Shown here: positions 33,990-45,940 of the stretch, in pieces
Numbering within the stretch: the first letter of the stretch is position 1
How the letters are laid out: the number at the start of each line of letters is the position of its first letter
Source: Tethya wilhelma
Lineage: Eukaryota > Porifera > Demospongiae > Tethyida > Tethyidae
Assembly (NCBI GenBank): GCA_964030475.1
Contig: CAXIPT010000006.1
Span: forward strand, 3,269,728 to 3,333,727
Length of the DNA stretch: 64,000 nt
Direction of reading: 5' to 3'
Notes under the pieces: model-generated
The model's database searches: none
The model's input: only the letters and a program-made list of their open reading frames with translations
Told to the model about the DNA's origin: nothing
Translations under genes and position numbers: made by a program

Positions 33990-36800
33990 CTGGGATGAAC
34001 AGTGAGTGCTCTTACGCCATCAGGGTCTCCCTTCTTGCCGGCGATCTTGGAAATGGAGTCTCCAACATTTTTCACCAGTCTCATCAGACCAGCTGCACTG
34101 AACGCACCTGTCTCTGTGGCCTTAGGAAGCTAACAAAAAAGAAGAAAGAGGAGGATATGGCTAACATAAACTTCCTAACCACCAACATGCGTAAAAAAAA
34201 AAAGTTACCACAAAGTCACATGTATGGTCTGGTTTGGCTAATAGAACTCTAAAACTTTTGAGGCATAAAAATATTGCGAAACTTGTCTCTTTTTACCTTC
34301 AGAACTACACTGTATTAGCAATTTTGTAAAATTGTGTATCTCTAAAAGTGTCTATATACAGGTTTCTATGATTCCATAGTCTAAACACGAAATTCATAAA
34401 AACTTTGTGGCATGAAATTTTGAAGCTATAATTGTGAAATGGGTACACATATTGATCGCCATAACGTATACATACCTCTGAAGGGTTCTCTAGGAAGTTT
34501 CTGAAGTCTTCGTCTTTCCTTAGATAAGGATGCTTACCCACCCTGTTGAGGTACCTGCAACAGTTAATAGCAAGTTAAACCTGACCCCAAACAAACATAC
34601 TATACACATCACGTATGTACACATGATAGAACTAGCTTTTTAAAAAGGATGAAAATATTCTCTAATGCAGTTTAGCTAGCAAGGCTCTCTCTCTCTGTGA
34701 ACATTACGTGCTGAAAAATAGGAAAGAAGAGAGCCTGGTACACGAAATCACGTGAATGACATTACGTGTAGAAAAATCAGCATGCCATAGTAGAGAAACC
34801 ATCATTGGCTCCTATCGTATTAAGACCCTTTCCAACACGGAGGGTCTGTGATACTCTAGCACAGTTCAGCTTATGTTGATAGCTGTACTAAAGCACCACA
34901 GCTCTAGACATCACCCCATCTTGCACACCCAAGGGAGCTATTGTAGTAATGAGACAGAACTCTCTAATTCCCTCACCTTTCAAGTGAGGCACGTCTCCTC
35001 TCAAGAAAGGCAGCTGTGTTCTCCTCGCTCTTAGAGAACTTCATCTTGGTGGTGCCTGTGGTGGAAGTAACGGTCAAGGAAGAAACATAGAGGTCCAGAA
35101 GGTCGAACAGATTTGTACAATTTTAGTACATACATAGCTCCAAAATTTTCGTGGCACAAAAAGCTTTCGTGAATCATGATCTCTTAATGCCATAAACACA
35201 TGTAGCTTTCTAATTTTTGTGAAAGAAAATTTTCATGATATGTATGGTCTAATTGTGAAGCTCACTTAAAATATTGTGCCACGAAATTTGGAGCTGTGTT
35301 GGAAAAAAGTTCACTTGAAAACAAAACACACACACACACACAAAAAAGAGCACACACAAACACATAATACACCTACCCATGGCACTCTTCTCAGGGGCTG
35401 GTGGAACTATCCTTCCCTTGCTCAAATACTTCTCTCCTATCTTCGAATGAAGTCCAAGGAAATCGCTAAAACGTCTCTTCACGGAAGACTCCGGGCTCTT
35501 GAACGAGGGAATGGTTGTCTTGGTAACCACAGTGTAGGCGATGTAAGCTCCCATTCCATCCCCAATCTTCTCGGGATCAGAGACGGTGATCTCAAGCTCA
35601 AACGTGTCACCTTCTTCATCTTCTTCTTCTTCCTCCTCTTCTTGTTCTTCGGCTTCAACAGCTTCTTCAACTGGCTCTGTCTTCTGTGTGTATTTATAGT
35701 GACATTGTATGAACTACCATACAGGAATTGAAGGGGTGAGAATCAGAGTGGCCTAACCCACAACCCCCTGAGTTGACCCCCCTAAACTCCGAAATATGCT
35801 TAAAGTTGTGTTTCAGAGCTGGAGATTTGGAATTGTTTCCCACTAAAAAAAATTTCTCTGTCACTAGCGTGAGTGGTAAACATTAAACACGTAAAAATTT
35901 ACCAAAATTGGTCAAAATGATGAAAAAATTAACACACGGAACATTCCAAACAAGCAAGAAATTTAGCGGTGAAAATTTCCCAATCTACTACTGTACAGTA
36001 TATGCCATACAAGTACACATTGCATGTGTTTCAACTATGTACAGTCTCACAAGCCAAACAATTTTGGGTGAAGGAGAGTGAGGAGAAAGAGAGAAAAGGG
36101 GGGGAATGTCTGGTCAGGGAACGTCAGACCACAAGACTTACTGCAAACTATGTTTACATTTTTAGACTAATCTTTGCAGAGCAGGTGCAATTACGTCATC
36201 AAAAACAGAAAGCATTTTGAGAAGAGATACTGGAAATAGTTATTTTTACCATAATTATACGAAAGTAAATTACAGCTGCTTGTATCACTCCTTTACATTT
36301 GCTATACGGAAGTACTTGATTACACCCACTCTATAAGCGTGTCTGAGCGGTGTTTAAAGCTTTACAGGCACATGCAAAGGAAAACAGTTGTCTCTTGCAG
36401 CCTGTACAGAGTGAAACAAGCACATACACACTTGAAACAAGCATCACATGATTACCTGGGGTGTGGTGACAGGAGGAGTGTCATCTTCATCCTCAAAGAG
36501 CTCCAAGGTCTTCTTGGGTGCTGCTTCGACGACTGGTTTAGGTTTCTCGACCACGGGCGGCTCTTCTTCGACCACCTCGCTGGGCTCCAAGGTAGGTGGC
36601 GGGACACTAGTGGTCGTTGGAGCGAGCGGGTCGTCTAAAAGAGGCGGTTCATCAGAATCCAGGGGTATCTCTGCTGGTTCTTCAGCTTTGGGTTGCGGTT
36701 TAGGCTTCGGAGGCTCTTCTTCTTCGACTTTTACCTGTTCTGTAGTTTCTTCTTCCTCATCTTGGTCGCTAAAGTCCATTGGTGGTGGAGAATCTGCCAT
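31989..36800 (-). CDS. SNX1/SNX2: Sorting nexin 1/2 (PX and BAR domains)
   Basis: Retromer-associated sorting nexin that binds phosphoinositides and tubulates endosomes. The ATG at 36800 (MADSPPPMDFSDQDEE) is chosen; the upstream frame has no ATG. Exons by eye: 36456-36800, 35377-35683, then exons near 34980-35055, 34480-34557, 34016-34128, 33727-33822, 33168-33303, 32814-32878, 32573-32715, 32347-32429, 32191-32262 and 31989-32039. The N-terminus is acidic and Pro-rich. The PX domain follows (YVVTK-like strand, VKRRFSDFLGLHSKI, then RIVPPAPEKS), then the membrane-binding amphipathic and BAR region (FLERRRASLERYLNRV, WFDEQQQNFEVLE, ERVKLYNTWQNAQ). The C-terminus YLESLMRMQQELIRVWEGYL closely parallels human SNX1/2. 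The last exon is duplicated at 31144-31194. Introns carry dispersed repeats. Confidence 0.9.
32050..32092 (+). repeat. (GA)n microsatellite, the pyrimidine tract of the SNX last exon on the minus strand
   Basis: On the minus strand this reads (TC)n running into CCTCCCTCCAG, the acceptor of exon 31989-32039. It marks the right border of the tandem duplication. Confidence 0.9.
33440..33690 (-). repeat. Dispersed repeat in an SNX intron, copy A
   Basis: Contains GATTTCGCATACCAGGCTCT and CTATCTTTCAGC; a related copy lies in opposite orientation at 34680-34810. Within copy A, 33507-33542 and 33603-33635 are themselves inverted relative to each other. Confidence 0.6.
33881..33982 (+). repeat. (GT)n-N-(GA)n compound microsatellite
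   Basis: A GT run to 33928, one N at 33929, then an AG run. It lies in an SNX intron just left of exon 34016-34128. The N implies an unresolved length. Confidence 0.9.
34680..34810 (+). repeat. Dispersed repeat in an SNX intron, copy B
   Basis: Contains AGAGCCTGGTACACGAAATC and ACGTGAATGACATTACG; in inverse complement it parallels 33560-33670 over about 110 bp with many substitutions. Confidence 0.6.
35136..35295. mobile_element. MITE-like 160-bp inverted-repeat element
   Basis: The ends AGCTCCAAAATTTTCGTGGC and GCCACGAAATTTGGAGCT are near-perfect inverse complements. The interior is AT-rich and non-coding. Similar sequence (TTTGTGGCATGAAATTTTGA) occurs at about 34404-34430, so it is probably a family. 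No transposase is present. Confidence 0.6.
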
Positions 36801-37289
36801 TTTCACCGCTTCTCTTCTGCTCGAGGTTTCTTTGTGCTCCAAACGTCACGTGCTTCGAGGGAGGTCGTTGGGTTCACGGGAAAAGAGGGGCGTGGTGGCT
36901 ACATAGACCGTTGTAAACTCGTAGACACAGCAAGAGAAAAAACAACACCCAATTTTTCATCTCTAGGGACACCTGAAGGACACACAATGTGAGTTGGTAA
37001 TATTTGTAGCATAAAATAAGCCCCAGTTGCTGTGTAAATGTAAAAATTATGAGCGGTTTGATTCTTGCCTTTCATACCAGCTGTCCTCAGTCACAGCTAT
37101 ACTAAACATTGGTGGTGCATCATGCATGCAAACATTGCGATGTTTGTGCATGTAAAGATGAGAACTTAGATTTATAAATGTAATTTTTGTTCACAGATAC
37201 GATAAACACAGTTGTACCACTGACATTGACCAGCCTGCCAGACAAGTATTATCGGTCCCTGTGGTCTCAAGCTTGAAGAGAGCCTCATC
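36801..37289. promoter_or_regulatory. Shared upstream region of divergent SNX and RA-PDZ genes
   Basis: 489 bp separate the two start codons. A possible 5' UTR intron of the plus-strand gene runs from a donor near 36989 (AATGTGAGTTGG) to an acceptor at about 37196 (TTCACAG). Otherwise no defined motif. Confidence 0.4.
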
Positions 37290-40200
37290 ATGGTTCGCAC
37301 AAAGATTGAGATAAATATCTCTTCTCTCAGTCAACGGAGCAAGTCTATGAACATCATAGTAGGCTCCAAGACCACCAGCACCGATGTCAAACAAAAGGTC
37401 CTTGAGAAATGCCATATCAACAATTCTCCTTCTGAGTATGAATTGTGGACAGCTGCCAGAGGCAACAAAGAAGGTGAGAGAACCATTGTAACATCATTGT
37501 GGGATGAGAGGATACAAGGCTCTTTCTTTGTTCATTTGTTTGTTGGAATTTCATTGAGAGGTGGCTCTATTATTATTGTATTACGGTATATTATAATCAG
37601 GGTGTAACAGAGTCTAGAGTTTTAGCCAGGCTCTACAGATTGGTCTAGTTTTGAAGTTGACCTGTGTAGTGTGTTTGTCTGATCAAATATGGAAGACTTC
37701 ATATCAGTAGAGTCTTCTGTGGTGAGTGGAGTGATGCCAAAATTCATTATTGTCTTATTTGTGCTGACATAAAAGTAACAGTCATCAGCATGTTGAAGTT
37801 CCTCCACTAAGATTTATAAGGGTGTTGTGTACAGGAATGGGTAAAAAGATGTCTGTATTTAGAAGGTACCATGCGTAGATACAACTTAGAAGAATGTTGT
37901 ACGATTGGTGTAACAAAAAATAAACTGTCACGCTGAAACACCGACAGCCTTGCCTTAAAGACGCAGGCAACAAAACATGCAGTAAAGTTGTAATATAATC
38001 GTATATATTCATACAATCATTGTGCATAACTATAGTATACATGCTTACAATATAACTGGCTGCATGCTGACAGCTACAAGTGCATGAATCGATCAATTCT
38101 GAATTTCACTCTCTCTGTGAACAATGCCAGACAATGTCTTAGTGTGATTGATTGGGAGTACATGGTGCATGTATATCAATGGTACACTTACATGCGTGCA
38201 TAGCCGGTGTATTATATATATAGCTACGTACAAATAGCAGCAATAGGACAAGGACCTTTCTGTAGCAATTACAATCCAGTACAGAAGCCATTAATTATTA
38301 GTACATACTGTTAGTAATACTTTTCATTTCTTACATTCTTTCTCCATACTTTTGCTTCTACTGTTGGACTTCACGGACATACTTCTATACATGTTTGTAT
38401 GATCAAATGTAATTGTCTCAAGTGTAAACAATTGCACAATTACACATACTGAACTAGCGCAGCTGCTATGTATTATTGATTTGTGTGTGAATATAATAAG
38501 GCTGTAGTTGCTGTGCATATACTCTTGCATTACTTATATATAAAGTTTGTCGACATTCACAATGTATAGGAATTAAGATACAGCAACATCCACATTTCTT
38601 GCTTTCTTGTCTCCTTCAGTAACAGAAGACCATAATTACTGTTATATCTTATCCAGTAGAATCTGATACACAACAGTACAGCTATCATTTGCTAATATAA
38701 TATATAGTATAATATATATATCCTACAGAAAAGCTCCTTCAAGATGGCGACTGCCCAAGTAAGTTGGTCTCCACTCATGGCAACGGGTTCATCCTTCGCC
38801 TACGGCGCCGCACAGAGAGAGAGAACACTGCCAGTGGCCTCATTCGGGTCTACCACAAGCTAGATGGAGACTACCAGTCCTTCCAGAGCCTCATCATAAG
38901 CTCTGATATGACGGGCAAAGACGTGGTGCAGATGGCTGTGACGAGGCTGTCACTGTTGGAGAGCCCCGATGTGTTCCAGCTGGTGCACAAGACAGACAGA
39001 GGAGGTTAGTTTATTGGTGTCTGAAAGCATCATGATTCTTGCAGGCCTTCCACCTTCATTTTTACATTGGGTATTATTACACACTGGAAAAAAGTAGGAA
39101 CCAAATGTAGAGATTATAAACTGTCACCCAGGCCTGTTATACATATGCACAAATACACACACATTCATATACATATAATCTTAACTGTAAGAGTATGTTT
39201 TTCAGTGTACAGACTGTGTGTGAATTATGAGCTTGCCTGCATACCATCTCTATTCATAGAACATGTTGTTGGTGAAGACATTCGTGTACTACAGCTGTTG
39301 CAAAGAGGATCTTCCACTCATTTCGAGCTAAAATGGAAACCGATATCTTCTCAACCAAAACCTCCTTCAACTCTCCCCCTCTCTGCAAGCATTCCACTGT
39401 TACCACGACAACACACTGCCTCACCTCCTCCACCCTCTCTATCTCCGTACCAATCTCTTCCAACGACACGGACCCAGTCTCCAGACAGACTTAGTAGTGT
39501 CGGACAAGATCTTGTAGACAGTCTCTCCTCGATTGAATTTCAAAAGGGTAAGCTACGATTGCACAGCGAGCTTATTGAGGCGTTACGTGACTTTACGACA
39601 ATGTCGACAGCAAGAGGCTCGCGAGATGTGAGCACTTTGAGATCACGGGAAGCGGTTCTCGAACAAGCGCTGGTGGAGCAAAACGAAATCTTGGACATCA
39701 TGCAAGAGTTGATTGAAAAGCTTGAAAGTGAGAGCCAATTCGACAAAGATAAAATAAGTGCCCAGAGCAAAGTTATCCAGGATCTTAGTGGAGCTGAATC
39801 ACGGGCCCTGCAAGCTGAAAGGCAACTCAAGGAGCTCAAGAATACCAATGGAACATCTAATTCTGGTGCAATCCCATATGCTGCAATAGCAGGATTCGAA
39901 AAATCTTTGGCTCAAAAAGATCAAACGATTGCTTTGTTGCAATCGAAATTCGACTCGCTGGCTTTAGAATACAGGTTGAAAGAGCTTGACCAGCTTTCCA
40001 CTGGACCACAGCTGAATTCAACTCGAGCAGAGTTAGAGGCTGAGCGTGTGAGGGTTATCGAGTTGGAGGAAGAACTGTCATCTAGAAGTGAAGAAATCGA
40101 GAAGCTGAAAGTTGAGATTGCTAAAAACAAATCCATCCTCCTTGACAAAGAGTCTGAAGTTCAACATTTTCGCCACGAGCTGGAGTCACTGAAAAAGTTC

Positions 40201-43200
40201 GGCATTCAGCAACAGGAGTTGGTCATGAGACAGCACACAACACTGAAGGAGAAAGACCTTCAACTAGCTTCTCTTACAAGAGCCTTGAGCCAGGAGAAAA
40301 GCGTTGCCGAGCAACTTAGAAAAGCACAGCAACTGGACAATGGTAGCAACACACCTCCATTTCTACCCAAAGTAGCTGATTCAAATGACCGCCAAAATCT
40401 TCAACTTTTTGAGCAAGTAATGGGAAGAGAAGTCCACACAGTGGAATTGACCAGGCAAAGTAGCGATAGTGACATTGGCTTCACCTTTAAGCAAGTGGAT
40501 TTGCCTGTTTCCTCAAAGCTCTCTTGCCTTGTAGTCAAGTCTGTGCGTGATGAGGGAGCTGCGTTTGGAGTAGTGAAACCAGGTGATGAAATTCTGGAAG
40601 TGAATGGCTGCTTGTGTCGTGGTCCAGATCAACGACTAGCTATACAGTGTCTAGAGCAAGCTGTAGGCCTGATCAAGCTCGTCTTAGCTAGGGACGAAGA
40701 TATTTCTTTCGCTACAGCTCAGAATCACAGCACTCCCGTCAAAAATCCTCACAAGAGTGAACTATGGGCAACAGCTCTTATGAGTCCAGCTTCCGAATTC
40801 AAGAGTTTCACGCGAGTGTCGAGTTTTCGTTTTTCCGAAGCAGGCTCTGCAGAGCTGGTCAGCATCATGTCAGATTCTCAATCATCTGAAGTGCCATCGT
40901 CTGATAGTGAACAAAGAGATTCATCAATGCAACAGCAAAATGGCTCTACAATTTACGAAGAAGACTTGGACAAAGATCAACTTCGGTATCAACTGGATGA
41001 GTCGCAACAGTTTATCATCAGGCTTCAAGAAGAGCTTGAAGCCGTTCAAACTGAGCTGGAAGAGGTACAGTTGGAACACAAGCTCACAACGGCAGAGAAC
41101 CATGACCTCCAACAACAACTGACCTCACACGAGGAGGAGATGGGAGAAATTCGTCAACACGTGTCAGAATTACAGTCAACCCTACTGGCACTTGAAACAC
41201 AACTCACCGATGAACAGCAAAAGATTAGCTCTCTCGAAAATCTCAACAAAGTACAACTGAACGATAGCCTCGTTGCTAAGGAGAACATGGAAGCTGCCCG
41301 GAAAGAAAATGATACTTTGCTAGTAGAAATAGAAAAACTGAAGGACCAGGTAAAGCAACAAACTGAAAATGAACAAAACAGGCTCAAAGATTATCAGGAA
41401 GTTTGTTCAGCTAGAGACCAACTCAGTTTGGAGGTGACCGATAGAGACAGTGAGATTGGGGATCTCAAGAGTACTCTTGAACGGGAGAGAAAGGAACATG
41501 AAGATGTGTTATCTGGGATGAAGCAAGAGAATAGAACGCTCCAGTCCGAAGTGAGCACCATGAAAGAAACGTCCTCAAAGAGTGCATCTTCTACACAAGA
41601 AGAAGTCCAACGTCTTCAAGCTCAACTCAGTTCTGCAAAGACCTTGCTCATGGAAAGCGAAATGAAAGAAGCCCAGTTGAGATTGGAAATGAAACACGTA
41701 AAACAGGCAGCCGATCTTGCCAACAAGCAGCTCAGCGACATTGAAGACGATTACAAGTTGCTTAGAGGAGAAGTAGGCACGTACAAACACATCGCCGAAG
41801 AAAAAACACTGGAAATAGAATCGCTCACTTTGGGACTCAAAGCTGCAAAAGGTAAGCTCAGTACCAATCAAGACATATTGACCAGACTTCATGAGGATAT
41901 CGATAACTTACGAAGGAACAATGCTAGGCTAAACTCTGAGAAAACGCAGAGCGAAGATGCCAAGAACAAACTTCAATCAAAGTTAAAAGCAGTCGAATCA
42001 GAAGTTGAACATCTTGAAGGGAAACTGCAAGAATCCATCAACGAAAAAGACAGTCTCTTTCAAGAACTAGAAATGAGCATATCAGAAACTACTCAGCTTC
42101 AAGGTGAACTTGACGAAGCGAAAAGCAAACTGATGGAATTCGAGACATTGGCATTGCAATCAAGAGCCGAGCTAGAAGCACAGGTGAAAACCTTGAGTGA
42201 GATTAGCAGACAAGAAGATGCAGCTAAACAACTTGATGAAGAACGTCTACGCCAAATAGAGGCTTTGAAATCAAAGACCGAGTCTCTAAGCGAAGAAGTG
42301 AGTGCACTCAACTTAGCAAAAAATTCAAATGAGAGAGAGATTGAGGTCAGTCAAAAGAAATGTGACAGCCTAAGCGAGCAATGTTCCAAGTTCAAGGAGG
42401 AAAACAGAGAGCTTGAATCGAATTTACGATCACTACGAAGAGAAATGGAAGAAAGCCGTGCAGAGTTGGAGAGACTAGAAGCAAGCAACTCAAATTTGAC
42501 TCAACAGCTGAGTGAATTGAATGAAAAGAATAAGCAAACAAGCAGTGAGCTTGAGAAGAGACATCAAGACTTGAACCAGGCCTTGACCGCACAGGCACAG
42601 TTGGAGGAAGATTTGAAGAATGAAAGAGGGCACACTGAAGAACTAAACGCCACCATTGCAAGTGTTACAACTCAGTCAACACAATTTCAGAAGGAAAAGA
42701 AACGGAGCGAAGATATGGTTGCCTCGTTTGAATTTATGAGACAACAGACAGATGCAAAGATGGAACAACTCCAGGAGAGTCTGAAGAGAAGAGAGGAAGA
42801 TGTAAAGAGATTGAATGCGGAGGTTGAAGAAGCTAATGGACAACTCCAGAAGAGCAGATCGGAAAATGTAGGACTTGAAGTTAGTCTCTCTGAATGGAAG
42901 CGAAATTTCAAAGAACTGAAAAAAGAGAGTGAAGCAGAAACAGCTCGTTCAAAGGAAACAATTGCATCTCAGAATCAAGTGGTTGATGAACTAAAAGAGG
43001 AGTTGAAAAACCACAAGAGTGAAGCCTCCAAACAACAAGCTACATTGACACAACTGCAGTCTACTTTGGAACTTTTGAACAGCGAGAAGTCTGCCCTCCA
43101 GGAACAAATTGATCAGCTACTGAAAGAAAAGACTGCCTCCAAAGCTCAAACTAACGAACTAGAGAGTCAAGTGACACGATTGAAGTCCGAGTTAGGTCAG

Positions 43201-44613
43201 ATGGAGAATTCCAGCAACTCCTTGAGTTCTGAATCGTCCATCCTCAGGCAACAGCTCAAGCAAACTGGGAGGCAAGTTGATGAACTAACCGCACAGCTAC
43301 AAGCCAAAGAAATGAACTTGGATGTGGTCAATCGAAGTTTAAACGAAAGTGAACAGTTTGTCGTGGATTATAAGAGCAGAGTAGAGAGTCTTGAGCTCCA
43401 GTTGGAGGAGACGGAAAGCAAGTTGAAGGTTTCTCAAGAAGAACTCAAAACGACTGCCTTGGAAGCTCATTCTAAAGACGAACAGCTATCCAAACAACAA
43501 GCTAATGTTGAACTTCAGCAGCAGAAGCTTAGCCAGCTTGAGTATTCTTTGATTGAAGCACAGACCAATACAGCCTCTGATAAGGAGAAGATGAAATCAC
43601 TGGGAAAAGAAAAACAACAGCTACAAGAAGATGTACAAAAGCTACAAAAATCAGAGCAAGAGATGAAGAGTTCACTTGTGAATTTAGAGCGTGAAAAGCT
43701 TGGTGAAGTGGAAAAATGGAAAGGTGAAGTAGAACATCTTCAACGTGAAGTCGAGCAATACTCAACGAGAGAGAAGACCACAAAAGAAGAGATGACCAAA
43801 CTGAAACGTTCTGAGAGGGAAGCAAGAAGCACCGTCGAACAACTTCTTGCAGCACAGGAGGCACTAAAACAATCGCTGAATTCACTCGGAGACGAGAAGG
43901 ATGTGGAAATAATGAAACTCGGAAGTAAGGTAATGGAGCTAGAGACCTCCCTGGCAAGTACCAAGGAAGATCTTTCCGGAGTTAGAGCAAAGGAAGCAGA
44001 TCTAGAAACAAAGGTGAAACAACTTGAAGATGTTAACGATTCACAGGCGAAAGAGAAGCAAACGTTAGAACAGGACGTTGAAAAACTTCGTCAGGAAGTG
44101 GAATTGAATCTAGCTACAGAATCACAAATCTCAGATCTCCATTCCAAAGTGACTGAACTACAAGAAGGTTTGCGAACGAAGGCGGAGAGACTTGGAGAAC
44201 TTGAAACGAGCTCCCAGAAACAGGAAACCGGATTAAAGACCACCAAAGCAGAAAACACAGGATTATTGTCCAAAGTAACAGAACTAGCCACTCTCAAAGT
44301 CTCCCTAGCCGAAGTGCAAGCAGAAACAGACAAGCTTCGTGGTAAGCTTCAAATGGAAACAAAGGCACACAAAGAGACGAGTGCTGAACGTGACCAGTTG
44401 CTGGCAATGCTACGCAAGCTGGAAGTTGAAAAGCACACCCAAGTAGTACAGCAACCTTCACCAAAGCTACAGAAGAGTGAGTCAACCAAAGAACAACTTT
44501 TGAAACTTGTGAAAGAGAAGGAAGAAGAAGCATATAGACTGAAAGAATACGTGGCCAAGCTATTGAGCAACGTTGTAGAGAAAGCCCCATTTGTACTCGA
44601 AAACATGACATAA
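37290..44613 (+). CDS. Tandem RA-domain, PDZ and long coiled-coil protein
   Basis: Three coding exons, 37290-37473, 38729-39004 and 39260-44613, sum to 1938 codons with consistent phases. An in-frame stop lies just upstream of the ATG at 37290. RA-like domain 1 (about 1-85: TKIEINISS, VKQKVLEKC, YELWTAARG, then GFILRLRRR) is followed by RA-like domain 2 (about 90-180: IRVYHKLDG, DMTGKDVVQMAVTRLSL, FQLVHKTDRG). Then come a Pro/Ser linker, a coiled coil, one PDZ domain (about 547-637: VELTRQ, DIGFTF as the carboxylate-binding loop, GVVKPGDEILEVNG), and about 1200 residues of nearly unbroken coiled coil rich in Glu, Lys, Gln and Leu. RA domains bind Ras/Rap GTPases and PDZ domains bind C-terminal tails, so a membrane or junction scaffold is plausible. 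Tandem RA plus PDZ recalls afadin, but the FHA and DIL domains are absent. Orthologue not recognised. Confidence 0.85.
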
Positions 44614-44865
44614 GAATTTTGATTGAACGTAGCTAGTAATAATTATTGTAAAAGTAATATTTATATACGTACACATTGGCCAACACAAAATAATATAAGC
44701 TAAAAGCATAGTTACACAATAAAATCTTTAACTCTTTCTTCTCTACATAATAAGCTTTTTCGTATCGAATGTATGTCAGTGAATGAAAAACTGTGCACAG
44801 TTCTTTTCGTAATAGTCCAATAATAAACTATAGATGTATAAGAATTATTATTGCAATAGAATTGA

Positions 44866-45011
44866 TTATAACTGGTCTTTTTGCTTTTGATAAAAGCTAG
44901 TTGCTTCAATGGTTCGTTTTACCCAGTCTGCGATTTTTTCAGCAGAAAGATCTACCTGAACAAATCTGTGAGCCTGTATAATGCACACATATTTTAGATG
45001 ACAATATTAGT

Positions 45012-45083
<72 letters not shown>

Positions 45084-45852
45084 CATGCGTGCGTGCGTGT
45101 GTGTGCATGCGTGTGTGCGTGTGTGCATGCATGGCTCACCAAAAGTGTCTTTAAATCTCCTCTTGCTTTGACGTCTTTTCTCGAGCTGGATAGGTAGGTA
45201 AAGGGTCGTCAAAGCAAAATGATAGAATATACACTCACTTGGCTTACCATAGTCCAACAAATTCTCTGAAATCTTCATCAAAATACTCAGCTGGCAATGT
45301 AGGTGGTTCCTGAAATAGAGATTGACAAATAAATAAATAAATAAATAAAAAAATTCAAAGTTGGAACTTTGGGAAGGATTTTCTTCCAGCGGCTACTATC
45401 AAGATCAATGCCATTCACAACCACCTACCATGCCTGGCCCAAATATCAAACCATATCTCCCTGCACATCGTACCAAATCTATTTCAAGCACTTATCTCTT
45501 ACCAGTCAAATATTCTGGTTTTCGAGAGGCTATAATGGTCCTTAGTTACAACAATGTCGTAGAAATTTAACTGGTGGTATAAATCTAACTTGGTGGTTTC
45601 TCTTACACTTGTAAAGATAATCTGGAGGAGCTCAAATATTGGCATGCGTATTGCATTTGCATGTGATGCATAGGGGTTGCCCCCTGGACGAGGGGGTAGG
45701 GTCCCTGCTGGGGGGAGCTTCATTTCTTTAGCAATTTCTACTGCAGGGGGCTGCGGGATAGGGTATCTGCCGATGGCCATCTCGATTAGGGATATTCCGA
45801 GACTCCAGATATCAGAGAGAATGGAGTATTCACTTCCTTGCAACCTCTCTGG
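44866..45852 (-). CDS. C-terminal fragment of a MAP2K (MEK1/2-like) kinase
   Basis: Dual-specificity MAPK kinase fragment. Exons by eye: 45607-45852 ([19 protein letters not shown], then [17 protein letters not shown]), 45248-45309 ([20 protein letters not shown]), 45140-45185 ([15 protein letters not shown]) and 44866-44973 (ending KQKDQL then stop); phases agree. These match the MEK C-lobe from the APE region to the C-terminus, including a proline-rich insert between the lobes. The N-lobe, catalytic HRD/DFG region and activation loop are not found upstream. A (GT)n tract fills the expected intron and an N lies at 45989, so the fragment may be an assembly break or a genuine truncation. Stop-to-stop distance to the RA-PDZ gene is about 250 bp, convergent. 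Confidence 0.85.
45015..45130 (+). repeat. (GT)n microsatellite with GTGC variants in a MAP2K intron
   Basis: A pure GT run to about 45079, then degenerate GTGCGTGCATGC repeats up to the donor of exon 45140-45185. Confidence 0.9.
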
Positions 45853-45858
45853 CTGTGG

Positions 45859-45860
<2 letters not shown>

Positions 45861-45915
<55 letters not shown>

Positions 45916-45940
45916 CATGCGTGCGTGCGTGTGTGGGTGC
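45861..45940 (+). repeat. (GT)n microsatellite next to the MAP2K acceptor
   Basis: A GT run followed by GTGCATGCGTGC variants. On the minus strand it leads into ACAACCACAG, the acceptor of exon 45607-45852. Confidence 0.9.

Noticed and set aside
33703..34252. Open frames consisting of Cys-Val, His-Thr, Leu-Ser or Arg-Glu dipeptide repeats.
   Set aside because: Direct translations of the microsatellite; the same applies near 910, 22300, 25310, 45015, 45870 and 63600.
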